Assembly (NCBI RefSeq): GCF_015693305.1 | Contig: NZ_CP065138.1 | Span: 1,488,001 to 1,552,000, forward strand | Direction: 5' to 3' | Origin: Sphingobium sp. Cam5-1 | GTDB taxonomy: Bacteria; Pseudomonadota; Alphaproteobacteria; Sphingomonadales; Sphingomonadaceae | Length of the DNA stretch: 64,000 bases | Part shown: positions 52,532-61,906 of the stretch, in pieces | Layout of the letters: each line of letters starts with the position of its first letter | Numbering within the stretch: position 1 is the first letter of the stretch | The notes under the pieces: generated by a model | Seen by the model: only the letters and a program-made list of their open reading frames with translations | Database searches by the model: none | What the model was told of the DNA's origin: nothing | Program-made: the position numbers and the translations under genes

Positions 52532-53559
52532 GCGGGCCGGTGCCCTTTGCGCCACTTCGTCAGCAAATGCCGGACCAGCATCATAGGGGGCATGCGCAGC
52601 CAATGCGACCGAACGTAAAATGCAAAGCGCAGCAGCTTGCGCCTTTCACGCCCCCAAGCATCCCTAGCCAACAGGCGAGCAATGAAAAGGCGGTCGCTCC
52701 AGCTCGGGCGATAGTCCACTGTAATGGGCGAGCGAAGGGGCCTGACAGGGGTGCCAAACAGCAAGTGCGCCAGCCTAAGCGCGCGCAACACCACCGCATA
52801 TAATTGATGCTCCGCCGCCCTTTCAAGCAAGCTAAGATCAAAATCCTGCTGACCCTCCCCAAATTCGCGGCACAGGCAGTGAATATCCCAAAGGTTGCGC
52901 AAACCACCCGCCAGATCGCCATCCGCAAACAAGTGCGCGGCGGAATGGCAGATCATATCCTCCGGCGACAAGACCGATAACCGATCAGTCACCGGCACCG
53001 CATCCGCCAGCATCGCCTCTGCGTTAGGCCTCGGCCGCGCGGTCAGCGGCAGGATCGTATGATGCACATCGATCATCCTGTCCCGATCGCGATGGATCAT
53101 CGGCGGCAGTTCATGCATCCATTGCCGGTAATAGGCGTCGTCATAGGCGTCTTCCTTGACCCACTCCCACCCCGCGGTGATCAGCCGTTCCTCAACCTTC
53201 TTCAAACACCCGCGCGGAACCATGATGTCGAGATCGCCGATAAACCGCCCCGCGCCTGCCCTCAGGCGGGCGGCCGCATAGGCAGTCCCCTTCAGCAGCA
53301 GCACCGGCTCCCCCAGCGCTTCGGCCGCCCGATCGGCTTCCCATAAAGCCTGCCGGGCTTCCCGCTCCGCATCCAGCCGGGCATCCGCCAGAATCGGCCG
53401 CACCCTCCCAGGCACCAAATCCTCATCGATGACCATGGCCAGCGTTCCGATCAGTCGCTCAGCCCGAGCCGCTGCGATCAACGCATTCCACCCGGCACCG
53501 TCCAGACGCCCGACCGACGCCGGATCGCGGAGCGACCTGACCAAAAGCGCGGCGCTCAT
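52528..53559 (-). CDS. Nucleotidyltransferase of the HPr-rel-A cassette
   Basis: 343 aa of the NTP_transf_5 type. The core VLLLKGTAYAAARLRAGAGRFIGDLDIMVPR carries the paired Asp motif DLDIMV, and HDWVHH-like sequence is seen later as MIDVHHTI. In this family the enzymes transfer a nucleotidyl group, target unknown. It is coupled to the HprK-like kinase gene by an ATGA overlap, and family context places it with that kinase and a PqqD protein. ATG 53559 is chosen on that overlap. Confidence 0.87.
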   Translation of the reverse strand: MSAALLVRSLRDPASVGRLDGAGWNALIAAARAERLIGTLAMVIDEDLVPGRVRPILADARLDAEREARQALWEADRAAEALGEPVLLLKGTAYAAARLRAGAGRFIGDLDIMVPRGCLKKVEERLITAGWEWVKEDAYDDAYYRQWMHELPPMIHRDRDRMIDVHHTILPLTARPRPNAEAMLADAVPVTDRLSVLSPEDMICHSAAHLFADGDLAGGLRNLWDIHCLCREFGEGQQDFDLSLLERAAEHQLYAVVLRALRLAHLLFGTPVRPLRSPITVDYRPSWSDRLFIARLLARDAWGRERRKLLRFAFYVRSHWLRMPPMMLVRHLLTKWRKGHRPA

Positions 53560-54419
53560 GCGAGTTCTTCCCACAACCGCTCGACCATCGCGATGGCCTC
53601 TTCGCCTGAGGGAAAGTCGATCGCCCGCGCGGGTACATGTTGAACGAACCGGGTCAGTGCACCGAACCCCGCCTCTCCCAATGCGACATAGTTGGTGGAC
53701 GCCTGTGTCAGGCGCATGAAAACCTCGCCCTGCCCCACCGGGCGAACGTCGGTGGCATGTCCGAAGCGCGGGAAAAGCAGCAGGGCGGGCTTCGCCCCCT
53801 CCCTCATCCGAGCGACCGCATCGGGACGAGGCATGAGGTGTCGAATGTCCCCCTTCGCCGTGCCCGCCATTAGCGGCCCCATCCGCTCGGCCGAAACCTC
53901 CCCCGTGATCACATCGATGGCGCCGTTCTTGAGCGAAACGAGCCGAGGGAAAGGCAGTAATTCGCCGGTAGCCAAATCCAGCAGAGCAAATTCATCACCC
54001 ATGAGCCGCCAGCCACGTTCGCCAAGCTGTGCCGCGAGCGTCGACTTGCCCGACCCGGACTCCCCGGTCATCACAAGGGCGCGACCATCCTTCTCCACGC
54101 TCGACGCATGGAGCAGCAGATGCCGTCGCCAACCCAGCGCCATTTGCAGGTTCATGCCCATTTCCGCCGCCAACAGCCCATGCGTCAAACTCATCGGCGC
54201 CGCGTCGGCCAATCCATGGTCGCCTGTGATGAAGATTGACGGCCTGACCCATCGCCGGACCATGCTCGTCGGTTCCAGCCGCACGGTGAAGTCGGCCACA
54301 TCCTCCCTTGGCTGAGGATAGCCGTCGTACAACTGCGCCAGCAGGTCGATCGGCTCCCGCCATGCTGAACCGATCCGAAATGACGCGGGGCCGATGGACA
54401 AGGAAAGCTGGTGCCTCAT
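53556..54419 (-). CDS. HprK-related kinase A
   Basis: 287 aa. A C-terminal P-loop kinase domain has Walker A TGESGSGKSTLAAQL (about residues 118-132) and a downstream GDEFALLDLA. This is the HPr kinase/phosphorylase fold, which phosphorylates Ser of HPr in the phosphotransferase system, but here it occurs without HPr or its regulators, so the phosphorylated partner is unknown. It overlaps the neighbouring PqqD and nucleotidyltransferase genes by ATGA, a tight three-gene unit. Confidence 0.9.
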   Translation of the reverse strand: MRHQLSLSIGPASFRIGSAWREPIDLLAQLYDGYPQPREDVADFTVRLEPTSMVRRWVRPSIFITGDHGLADAAPMSLTHGLLAAEMGMNLQMALGWRRHLLLHASSVEKDGRALVMTGESGSGKSTLAAQLGERGWRLMGDEFALLDLATGELLPFPRLVSLKNGAIDVITGEVSAERMGPLMAGTAKGDIRHLMPRPDAVARMREGAKPALLLFPRFGHATDVRPVGQGEVFMRLTQASTNYVALGEAGFGALTRFVQHVPARAIDFPSGEEAIAMVERLWEELA

Positions 54420-54697
54420 GAACAGCGCACCAGACCCAGCGCCGTCAGCCCTTCCAGATGCGTCTCGATTTCCGCAATCGCCTGCGTCCGCTCACCCAGG
54501 TCATAATGGCGTTCCAGCCGCGCATGCAATTGCACCGCCGAGGCGTCAGCTTCGTCATCCAGCGCCTCCAATATCTCTGGAGCAGGGCTGACCATCATAT
54601 GCGTCTGCCCAGACGCGCGATGGTAGAGGACGATGATGTCCTCCAACACGCACGTGACTGCGTCCTTGTCTCTACGATAAAGGCGTTCTGCGGTCAC
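54416..54697 (-). CDS. HPr-rel-A system PqqD-family peptide chaperone
   Basis: 93 aa. The PqqD fold (LEDIIVLYHRASGQTHMMVSPAPEILEALD ... VQLHARLERHY ... LEGLTALGLV) is a winged-helix that binds leader peptides of ribosomally made peptides. In this cassette it may deliver a substrate to the kinase or nucleotidyltransferase. It starts at GTG 54697; its stop overlaps the kinase start. Three alignment features support it: length, the Pro-Glu-Ile-Leu-Glu-like region and operon context. Confidence 0.82.
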   Translation of the reverse strand: MTAERLYRRDKDAVTCVLEDIIVLYHRASGQTHMMVSPAPEILEALDDEADASAVQLHARLERHYDLGERTQAIAEIETHLEGLTALGLVRCS

Positions 54698-54756
54698 AAA
54701 CTGCTCTCAAACTCACTGGCGGCGCTTAGCTGTAGCGCACAGGAGTAAGCAGGTGC

Positions 54757-55197
54757 CTAACGCGGCATTTGCAATGATGCGTAGCAGGTGAAGCCGCTGG
54801 TTCCGGACTGAAGGCGCCGGATATAGTTCAGATACGCCTGATTCTGCTCATAGCTTGTGCCAGGCAACCTGCCGCCACGCAGGGCCTGCCGGACCTGCTC
54901 ACCGCTATAGCTGCGCCCTTGCGCAGGCACGGCGCCCGCCGTCCCTGCCGGTACCAGCTGGCCATTGGGTGCGATATATTTTCCCGCACGCGCCTGATCG
55001 GGCACCGGAATGGCGCAGTTCAGCACGGATGCGGCGGTATTGGCCAAGGCGGGCCGGATGGACACAATCGCAGACGCTGCCACCGCGCCACCCATCAGCA
55101 GTTGGCGACGCGAAGGCGCGATAGAGTCTACGTCCCGCTCCGTCACCTCTGAAGGCACGAAATCAGGAGCATGCTGTTCGGGCGATTGATCTTTCAT
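54757..55197 (-). CDS. Tat-exported protein of the HPr-rel-A cassette, unknown
   Basis: 146 aa. After about 28 polar, acidic residues comes a twin-arginine signal: SRRQLLMGGAVAASAIV with Arg30-Arg31 and a cleavage site near PALA (about residue 52). The mature 94 residues include Cys61, Cys138, a Gly/Pro-rich section and VRQALRGGRLPGT. I recognise no domain. It is 59 bp upstream of the PqqD gene in the same direction and is a candidate substrate or partner. A start at 55197 is chosen because the longer frame has no Tat-compatible N terminus. Confidence 0.62.
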   Translation of the reverse strand: MKDQSPEQHAPDFVPSEVTERDVDSIAPSRRQLLMGGAVAASAIVSIRPALANTAASVLNCAIPVPDQARAGKYIAPNGQLVPAGTAGAVPAQGRSYSGEQVRQALRGGRLPGTSYEQNQAYLNYIRRLQSGTSGFTCYASLQMPR

Positions 55198-55295
55198 ACC
55201 GTCATGATCCGCTATCGCGCTTGCCAAAGCGTAAAGAATCCACGCTATTGCGCCAGCCATTGCAGCAAAGCAGCCAATAATCCAGCACGGTAACC

Positions 55296-56549
55296 ATGAA
55301 TCGACTGAACATTTCCCAGATCACGGCGTCGCTCGCCATGCTGTTTCTGGCAACGGGAGCCTCTTTGCTGATGGGCGCGGCGCTGTGGGCGATCGCCCTT
55401 CCTATGCTCGCGGGAATCGCCGTCCTGATCATCGCCGGGCAGGCGCCGCCGCCCCGCCCTGCCGAGCCTGCCTCGATCGAAGCCGTCACCGACATAGTCG
55501 AACATCCCGATTTTGCGGACATGATGGAAGCGATTGCAGACCCCCTGATGCTGATCGAGCGCGGACGGATCATCCGGGCCAACCGGGCGGCGCAACGCTT
55601 GCTCGGCGCGCATATCGAGGGAGAAGATGCCCGCATCGCCATCCGCCATCCCGCCGCCGCAGAACGGCTCGCCAGCCTTGCGCCGATGAGTGAGGCGGTG
55701 ATGCTGGAACTGGTGGGCCTCGGCACACGCGATCAACGCTGGCAGATGCGCATTGCACCGGTCGGCGATGATGGCGCAGTGCGTCGGCTGGTGCACCTTG
55801 CCGACCATAGCGGCGCCTATGCCGCCGAAAAGATGCGCGTCGATTTCGTGGCCAACGCCAGTCACGAGCTTCGCACGCCGCTTGCGGGGATTTTGGGCTT
55901 CATCGAAACGCTGGGTGATCCGGACCTGGGCCGCGACAATGATACGCGGCAACGCTTCCTCAAGATCATGGACGGTGAGGCGCGCCGGATGCAGCGGCTG
56001 ATCGACGATCTCATTTCCCTTTCCCGTATCGAGGCGGAAAAATACCGCGTCCCTGACGGCCCCGTCGATCTTGGCTCCCTGGCCGCCGAGGTGGTGGGCG
56101 TTTTCCGGACGAGCCACGGCGACCGGGGCCGGGAAGTGGAATTGGACGTCACGCCTGGCCTGCCGGAAGTCGCGGGAGACAGGCCGCAATTGTCACAGCT
56201 GCTTCACAATCTGATCGGCAACTCGGTGAAATATGGAAAGGCTGGAACACCGATCCGCGTGAGCCTGACGGAAGGCCCCGGCGGGATGACCCGCCTCACC
56301 GTCGCCGACGAAGGCGAAGGCATCGGCCCGGATCATCTGCCCCGCCTGACCGAACGCTTCTATCGCGTCGATTCCGGGCGCAGTCGGGCTGTGGGCGGCA
56401 CCGGCCTTGGCCTCGCCATCGTGAAGCATATTGTGGAGCGGCACCGTGGTCGGCTCGACATTGCCAGCGCGCCGGGAAAAGGGACCACGATCACGGTTCT
56501 GCTGCCGCCGATGCCCGCTGAAGAGAGGCTCTTAATGTCCAAACATTGA
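55296..56549 (+). CDS. phoR: Phosphate-regulon sensor kinase PhoR
   Basis: 417 aa. Two N-terminal membrane helices and a PAS-like domain (about residues 70-170) precede a HisKA domain with VANASHELRTPLAGILG, N box LLHNLIGNSVKYG and G boxes ADEGEGIG and GGTGLGLAI. It phosphorylates PhoB when phosphate is low. It is placed just before the Pho box and the pst genes but reads in the same direction, 145 bp from pstS, while phoB is at the far end. Confidence 0.94.
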   Translation: MNRLNISQITASLAMLFLATGASLLMGAALWAIALPMLAGIAVLIIAGQAPPPRPAEPASIEAVTDIVEHPDFADMMEAIADPLMLIERGRIIRANRAAQRLLGAHIEGEDARIAIRHPAAAERLASLAPMSEAVMLELVGLGTRDQRWQMRIAPVGDDGAVRRLVHLADHSGAYAAEKMRVDFVANASHELRTPLAGILGFIETLGDPDLGRDNDTRQRFLKIMDGEARRMQRLIDDLISLSRIEAEKYRVPDGPVDLGSLAAEVVGVFRTSHGDRGREVELDVTPGLPEVAGDRPQLSQLLHNLIGNSVKYGKAGTPIRVSLTEGPGGMTRLTVADEGEGIGPDHLPRLTERFYRVDSGRSRAVGGTGLGLAIVKHIVERHRGRLDIASAPGKGTTITVLLPPMPAEERLLMSKH

Positions 56550-56585
56550 TTAAATTCTGCTCATCTTTTGAGCTTCCGGCTGGAA

Positions 56586-56618
56586 TGTCATAAAAGTGCA
56601 ATTGGACTGTCACAAAGG
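56586..56618 (+). promoter_or_regulatory. Pho box upstream of pstS
   Basis: Three 11-bp units follow each other: TGTCATAAAAG (56586), TGCAATTGGAC (56597) and TGTCACAAAGG (56608). The outer two match the PhoB consensus TGTCA-A/T-AA at 22-bp spacing and the middle one is degenerate. It ends 76 bp before the pstS GTG. Confidence 0.8.
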
Positions 56619-56694
56619 CGCGACCTACCGCGGCTACTGCGCGCCAAGGGGGGCGGCGATTGCGAATCGCGGCCTTTGATAAAGGAGACTATCC

Positions 56695-57750
56695 GTGAAG
56701 CATTTCGCTCTGATGGCCGCTACGGCAGCGGCCGCTCTTACTCTTGCCGGTTGCGGCGACCAATCGGGCGGCAGCGCCGGTGGGACGCGTGACCAGATTC
56801 GCGCGGTCGGTTCTTCGACCGTTTATCCCTTCGCGACGGCGGTCGCCGAAATGTTCGTCCAGGGCAATCCCGGCATGAAGTCGCCGATCATCGAATCGAC
56901 CGGCACCGGCGGCGGCATGAAGCTGTTCTGCGCGGGCGTCGGCGCACAGCATCCCGACATCGCCAACGCCTCGCGCCGCATGAAGAAGGCCGAGTTCGAG
57001 GACTGCCAGAAGAATGGCGTCAAGGACATCATGGAAATCCAGGTGGGCGTCGATGGCCTCGCATTCGCCGAGTCAAAGGACGGCCCGGGTTTCAAGCTGA
57101 CGCCCAAGATCGTCTATGAAGCGCTCGCGGCTAACCCTTATGGCAAGGGTCCGAACAAGGCGGAAACCTGGAAGGACGTTGACCCGAGCCTGCCCGCAAC
57201 CGCGATCAGCGTCTTCGGCCCGCCGTCGACCAGCGGCACCCGCGATTCGCTCGCCGAACTGATCCTGACCAAAGGCTGCGAAACCGATCCGGCCATGAAG
57301 ACGCTCAAGGAAAAGAGCGAGGACGAGTTCAAGGCAACCTGCACCCGCATCCGCGAAGACGGCAAATATGTAGATTCGGGCGAAAACGACAATCTGATCG
57401 TTCAAAAGCTCGCCGCGAACCCCAATGCTCTCGGCGTGTTCGGCTTCAGCTATCTTGAAGAGAACAAGGACAAGCTGAAGGACGTGTCGATCAACGGCGT
57501 CGAAGCGACCTATGAAACGGTGTCGACCGGCAAATATCCGGGCGCTCGCCCCCTCTTCATCTATGTGAAGAAAGCGCACATGACCGCGATCCCGGGTCTT
57601 CAGGCCTATCTCAACACCTTCGCCGCCAACTGGGCACCCGATGGCGCGCTGACAAAGCGGGGCATGGTTGCCGCACCGGAAGACGTGCGCAAGGCGAGTG
57701 CCGAGACGATCAAGTCGCTGGCTGTTCTCGACGGTTCGCAGCTCAAGTAA
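56695..57750 (+). CDS. pstS: Phosphate ABC-transporter binding protein PstS
   Basis: 351 aa. The signal peptide ends at a lipobox LTLAGC (Cys20), so this is a lipoprotein on the inner membrane. The phosphate-binding signatures are GSSTVYPFATAVAE, ESTGTGGGMKLFC and GPPSTSGTRDSL. A GTG start follows AAAGGAG at a good spacing. It is the first gene after the Pho box. Confidence 0.97.
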   Translation: MKHFALMAATAAAALTLAGCGDQSGGSAGGTRDQIRAVGSSTVYPFATAVAEMFVQGNPGMKSPIIESTGTGGGMKLFCAGVGAQHPDIANASRRMKKAEFEDCQKNGVKDIMEIQVGVDGLAFAESKDGPGFKLTPKIVYEALAANPYGKGPNKAETWKDVDPSLPATAISVFGPPSTSGTRDSLAELILTKGCETDPAMKTLKEKSEDEFKATCTRIREDGKYVDSGENDNLIVQKLAANPNALGVFGFSYLEENKDKLKDVSINGVEATYETVSTGKYPGARPLFIYVKKAHMTAIPGLQAYLNTFAANWAPDGALTKRGMVAAPEDVRKASAETIKSLAVLDGSQLK

Positions 57751-57759
57751 GCGGAAAAT

Positions 57760-59154
57760 ATGACAGGTCCTGCAATCTTCCTGCTGCTGGCGGGCCTGGG
57801 CGCCATCGCTTGGGTCAGTGCCCGGACGCGCGCGTTGCGGCTGCAAACCGCCGCGCGCGCTTCGGGCCGCCGCGACGCCGTGCATAGCCTTCCTGGCTAT
57901 CACGGCTGGTATGTCGCGCTCTGGACGCTCATCCCGGCAGCGATCTTTCTCGCCGTCTGGGCGAACGTCGCCCCCGGGCTGGTCACTCAGCAAGTGTTGA
58001 GCAGCCCGGCCGCGCAGAGCCTGCCAGCAGATGATTTCTCGCGCTCGGCCATATTAGGCGAAGCGCGGGCGATCGCTGCTGGATCGCAGGCAGGAGCGTT
58101 CAACCCGCTCTCGCAGGGCCTTGTCCAACCCTATAAGGACGCCATCGGCAAATATGGCATCGCGGGCGCAGCGCTCGCACTGGTGCTGGCCTTTGCCGGG
58201 GGCGCCTATGCCTTCACTCGCGTGCGGCCTGATTTCCGGGCGCGCACGCGGGTCGAACGGCTGGTGATGGCGGTGTTGCTTGTGGCATCGCTCCTGGCGA
58301 TCGTCACCACATTGGGCATCGTCGTGTCGCTGCTGTGGCAGAGCCTGCGCTTCTTCTCGATGGTGAACCCGTTCGATTTTCTCTTCGGCACCAAATGGAG
58401 CCCGCAATCGGCGGCGCTGGGATACGGCAATGACGATGCCTTCGGCGCTGTCCCGCTATTCTGGGGCACGATCTTCATCGGCGCGATCATCGCGATGATC
58501 GTCGCCATCCCGCTCGGCCTGATGAGTGCCATTTATCTGACCCAATATGCCAGCCCCACCGTGCGCAAGTGGATGAAGCCCATCCTTGAGGTGCTCGCGG
58601 GTGTGCCCACCGTCGTCTACGGCTATTTCGCCGCGTTGACAGTGGCCCCTGCATTGCGCGACTTCGCCGTTGCGATCGGTATCCACGGCGCGTCCTCGGA
58701 AAGCGCTCTGGCCGCTGGGCTCGTCATGGGCGTGATGATCATACCCTTCGTATCCTCCATGGCCGACGACAGCGTCGCCGCAGTCCCCCAATCCATGCGC
58801 GACGGCAGCCTAGCCATGGGCGCAACCACCAGCGAAACGATCCGCCGCGTGCTGATCCCCGCCGCCCTCCCCGGCGTTGTCGGCGGCGTGCTGCTGGCTG
58901 TCAGCCGCGCGATCGGCGAGACGATGATCGTGGTGATGGCAGCCGGTCTGGCGGCAAACCTCACCCTGAACCCCTTCGCCAGCGTCACGACCGTGACGAC
59001 GCAGATCGTCCAACTGCTGACCGGCGACCAGGAATTCGACAGCGCAAAGACGCTGGCGGCCTTTGCCCTCGGCCTCGTCCTCTTCGTGGTGACGCTGCTG
59101 CTCAACATCGTGGCCCTGCGGGTCGTGAAGAAATATCGCGAGGCTTACGAATAA
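57760..59154 (+). CDS. pstC: Phosphate ABC-transporter permease PstC
   Basis: 464 aa, about 145 longer than E. coli PstC because of an N-terminal extension with one extra membrane region and a periplasmic loop (about residues 1-190). The permease core has EVLAGVPTVVYGYFAALTV and the EAA-type loop VPQSMRDGSLAMGATTSETIRRVLIPAALPG. It shares one base with pstA (TAATG). Confidence 0.95.
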   Translation: MTGPAIFLLLAGLGAIAWVSARTRALRLQTAARASGRRDAVHSLPGYHGWYVALWTLIPAAIFLAVWANVAPGLVTQQVLSSPAAQSLPADDFSRSAILGEARAIAAGSQAGAFNPLSQGLVQPYKDAIGKYGIAGAALALVLAFAGGAYAFTRVRPDFRARTRVERLVMAVLLVASLLAIVTTLGIVVSLLWQSLRFFSMVNPFDFLFGTKWSPQSAALGYGNDDAFGAVPLFWGTIFIGAIIAMIVAIPLGLMSAIYLTQYASPTVRKWMKPILEVLAGVPTVVYGYFAALTVAPALRDFAVAIGIHGASSESALAAGLVMGVMIIPFVSSMADDSVAAVPQSMRDGSLAMGATTSETIRRVLIPAALPGVVGGVLLAVSRAIGETMIVVMAAGLAANLTLNPFASVTTVTTQIVQLLTGDQEFDSAKTLAAFALGLVLFVVTLLLNIVALRVVKKYREAYE

Positions 59155-60398
59155 TGGCACCCGAACGCCTTCCCACCGACTGGAAGTCGGACGCGATGCG
59201 CAAGCGGATCGCCCGCCGCTATGCCTCCGAACGCCGCTTCAAGGCGGCTGGGCTTCTCGCCGTGGCACTGTCGGCCGCCTTTCTCGCTTTCCTGCTCTTC
59301 AACATGCTGGGCAACGGCCTGCGCGGTTTCACGCGGACGGAAATAGCGGTGAAAATCGACTTCCCCGCGTCGCCGCTGCTGCTCGATCCCAACGCAATTA
59401 CTGATCAGTCGCTCGCCAACGCGAACCTTCCGATGGTGACGGGCGACGTCGTGAAAAAAGCGCTGGGCGCGGATGCCGAGGAATGGGTGTCGCCCACGGC
59501 CTGGGTCGTTCTGCGTGACGCTATCAAGGCCGATCCCGGCATCCTGAGCCGCACTGAGACCATCAAACTCCCCGCATCAACCACCATCGATCTGGCGGCA
59601 AAGAGCGAGGGCTCGCCCGAGGCCGAAGCAGCGGTGGAGCGCCTGAACAAGGCGGGCCTGCTCACGACCGGCTTCAATATAAGCTTCCTGTCTGCCAGCG
59701 ATGGCACCGACCCGACACAGGTCGGCATCTGGGGCGCGTTCAAGGGATCGCTGCTGACGATGCTGGTGACGCTGGTGCTGAGCTTCCCGATCGGCGTCGC
59801 GACTGCCGTCTATCTGGAAGAATATGCGCGCAAGAACTGGCTGACCGACATTATCGAAGTGTCGATCAACAATCTCGCCGCGGTTCCTTCGATCATCTTC
59901 GGCCTGCTCGGCCTGTCGATCTTCCTGAATTTCCTGCATCTGCCCCGCTCCGCCGCACTGGTCGGCGGCATGACGCTGGCGCTGATGACCATGCCGGTCA
60001 TCGTCATCGCCGGCCGTAACGCCATCAAGTCGGTGCCGCCCAGCATCCGTGACGCCGCGCTAGGCATCGGCGCCAGCCCGGTCCAAGTCGTGTTCCACCA
60101 CGTCCTGCCGCTCGCCCTGCCCGGCATCCTCACCGGCACGATCATCGGCATGGCCCGCGCGCTCGGCGAAACCGCGCCACTGCTGATGATCGGCATGCGC
60201 GCCTTCATCGCCACGCCGCCGGGAGGGGTCACCGACCCTGCAACGGTTCTCCCGGTGCAAATCTTCCTCTGGTCCGACGAAGTCTCCAAGGGTTTCGTTG
60301 AAAAGACCTCCGCTGCCATCATCGTCCTACTGGTCTTCCTGCTCGCGATGAACGGCCTCGCCATCTACCTGCGCAACAAGTTCGAAAAACGGTGGTAA
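59154..60398 (+). CDS. pstA: Phosphate ABC-transporter permease PstA
   Basis: 414 aa, also longer than in E. coli (about 296), with a large periplasmic segment after the first helix (about residues 45-190). The core contains [19 protein letters not shown] and the coupling loop [31 protein letters not shown]. It overlaps pstC by one base. pstB follows after 2 bases. Confidence 0.95.
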   Translation: MAPERLPTDWKSDAMRKRIARRYASERRFKAAGLLAVALSAAFLAFLLFNMLGNGLRGFTRTEIAVKIDFPASPLLLDPNAITDQSLANANLPMVTGDVVKKALGADAEEWVSPTAWVVLRDAIKADPGILSRTETIKLPASTTIDLAAKSEGSPEAEAAVERLNKAGLLTTGFNISFLSASDGTDPTQVGIWGAFKGSLLTMLVTLVLSFPIGVATAVYLEEYARKNWLTDIIEVSINNLAAVPSIIFGLLGLSIFLNFLHLPRSAALVGGMTLALMTMPVIVIAGRNAIKSVPPSIRDAALGIGASPVQVVFHHVLPLALPGILTGTIIGMARALGETAPLLMIGMRAFIATPPGGVTDPATVLPVQIFLWSDEVSKGFVEKTSAAIIVLLVFLLAMNGLAIYLRNKFEKRW

Positions 60399-60400
60399 CA

Positions 60401-61192
60401 ATGATGCACGAACCGCAAACACTGGTGCCCGCCACCCAAACCAAGATGACCGCGCGCGACGTGAAGGTCTTCTACGGCGAAAAGCAGGCGATCAAAGGCG
60501 TCTCCATCGACGTCGACATGGACAATGTCACGGCCTTCATCGGCCCGTCGGGCTGCGGCAAGTCGACCTTCCTGCGGACGCTGAACCGCATGAACGACAC
60601 GGTCGCCAGCGCACGCGTCGAAGGCACGATCACGCTGGACGGCGAGGACATCTATGCCCCGTCGATGGACGTCGTGCAGCTGCGCGCCCGGGTCGGCATG
60701 GTCTTCCAGAAACCCAATCCCTTCCCCAAGTCGATCTACGAAAATATCGCCTACGGCCCCCGCATCCACGGCCTGGCCCATGCCAAAGCGGACCTCGACG
60801 TCATCGTCGAAAAGTCGCTGCGCCGCGCCGGTCTATGGGAAGAGGTGAAGGACCGCCTGCACGACAGCGGCACCGCGCTTTCGGGCGGCCAGCAGCAGCG
60901 CCTCTGCATCGGCCGCGCCATCGCGGTCGAGCCCGAAGTCATCCTGATGGACGAGCCCTGCTCGGCTCTCGACCCCATCGCCACCGCAAAGATCGAGGAG
61001 CTGATCCACGAACTGCGCGGTCGTTACGCGATCGTGATCGTGACGCACAATATGCAGCAGGCCGCCCGCGTGTCACAGCGCACGGCCTTCTTCCATCTGG
61101 GCGAACTGGTCGAATATGGCGTGACCTCGGACATCTTCACCAATCCTCGCCAGGAGCGGACCAAGGATTACATCACCGGCCGCTACGGCTGA
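60401..61192 (+). CDS. pstB: Phosphate ABC-transporter ATPase PstB
   Basis: 263 aa. Walker [14 protein letters not shown], signature [16 protein letters not shown], Walker [12 protein letters not shown] and the H-loop His in IVTHNMQQA are all present. It energises the PstCA channel. The start at 60401 (MMHEPQ) is chosen; 60404 and a GTG at 60392 overlapping pstA are options. Confidence 0.97.
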   Translation: MMHEPQTLVPATQTKMTARDVKVFYGEKQAIKGVSIDVDMDNVTAFIGPSGCGKSTFLRTLNRMNDTVASARVEGTITLDGEDIYAPSMDVVQLRARVGMVFQKPNPFPKSIYENIAYGPRIHGLAHAKADLDVIVEKSLRRAGLWEEVKDRLHDSGTALSGGQQQRLCIGRAIAVEPEVILMDEPCSALDPIATAKIEELIHELRGRYAIVIVTHNMQQAARVSQRTAFFHLGELVEYGVTSDIFTNPRQERTKDYITGRYG

Positions 61193-61208
61193 TCCGGGGA
61201 GAGAGATA

Positions 61209-61904
61209 ATGGCAGAACATACGATCAAGGCGTTCGACGAAGAAATTGACAAGCTGCGCGGCCTCATCGCCGAAATGGGCGGTCGTGCCGAAGCCGCCAT
61301 CGAGAATGCGATGGTTGCCCTCCAGCGGCAGGACAAGACGCTCGCCGCGCAGGTGGTCGCCGACGACAAGCGCATCGACGCCATCGAGGCGGAGGTAGAG
61401 AAGCTGGTGATCCAGGTCATCGCCCTGCGCGCGCCTATGGCCAACGACCTGCGCGACGTCATCGCCGCACTAAAGATCGTCGGTGTGGTGGAGCGCATCG
61501 GCGACTATGCCAAGAATATCGCCAAGCGCGTACCGCTGATCGCCGCCAACCAGCGCACGCTGGAGCCGGTGTCGCTACTGCCTTCGATGGGTCAGGTTGC
61601 GGCCGAAATGGTGCATGACGCGCTAAACGCCTTTGCCGCCCGCGACGCCGATCTCGCCACAGCCGTGATCGAGCGCGACACAGTGGTGGACGATTTCTAC
61701 AACAGTGTTTTCCGCAGCCTCGTTACCTACATGGTCGAAAATCCCAAGACCATCAGCGAGTGCGCGCATCTGCTCTTCATCGCGAAGAATATCGAGCGGA
61801 TCGGCGACCACGCCACGAACGTCGCGGAGATGGTCTATTACGCCGCCACCGGCCAAATGGCCCCCGAACGCGAACGCGGCGGCACCCAGCCCCTGGAGGA
61901 CTGA
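61209..61904 (+). CDS. phoU: Phosphate signalling protein PhoU
   Basis: 231 aa: two PhoU repeats of three-helix bundles with metal-binding ExxxD motifs (VVADDKRIDAIE and VIERDTVVDDFYN). PhoU connects PstB to PhoR and restrains the regulon under phosphate-rich conditions. The ATG follows GGGAGAGAG at a good distance. Confidence 0.96.
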   Translation: MAEHTIKAFDEEIDKLRGLIAEMGGRAEAAIENAMVALQRQDKTLAAQVVADDKRIDAIEAEVEKLVIQVIALRAPMANDLRDVIAALKIVGVVERIGDYAKNIAKRVPLIAANQRTLEPVSLLPSMGQVAAEMVHDALNAFAARDADLATAVIERDTVVDDFYNSVFRSLVTYMVENPKTISECAHLLFIAKNIERIGDHATNVAEMVYYAATGQMAPERERGGTQPLED

Positions 61905-61906
61905 AT

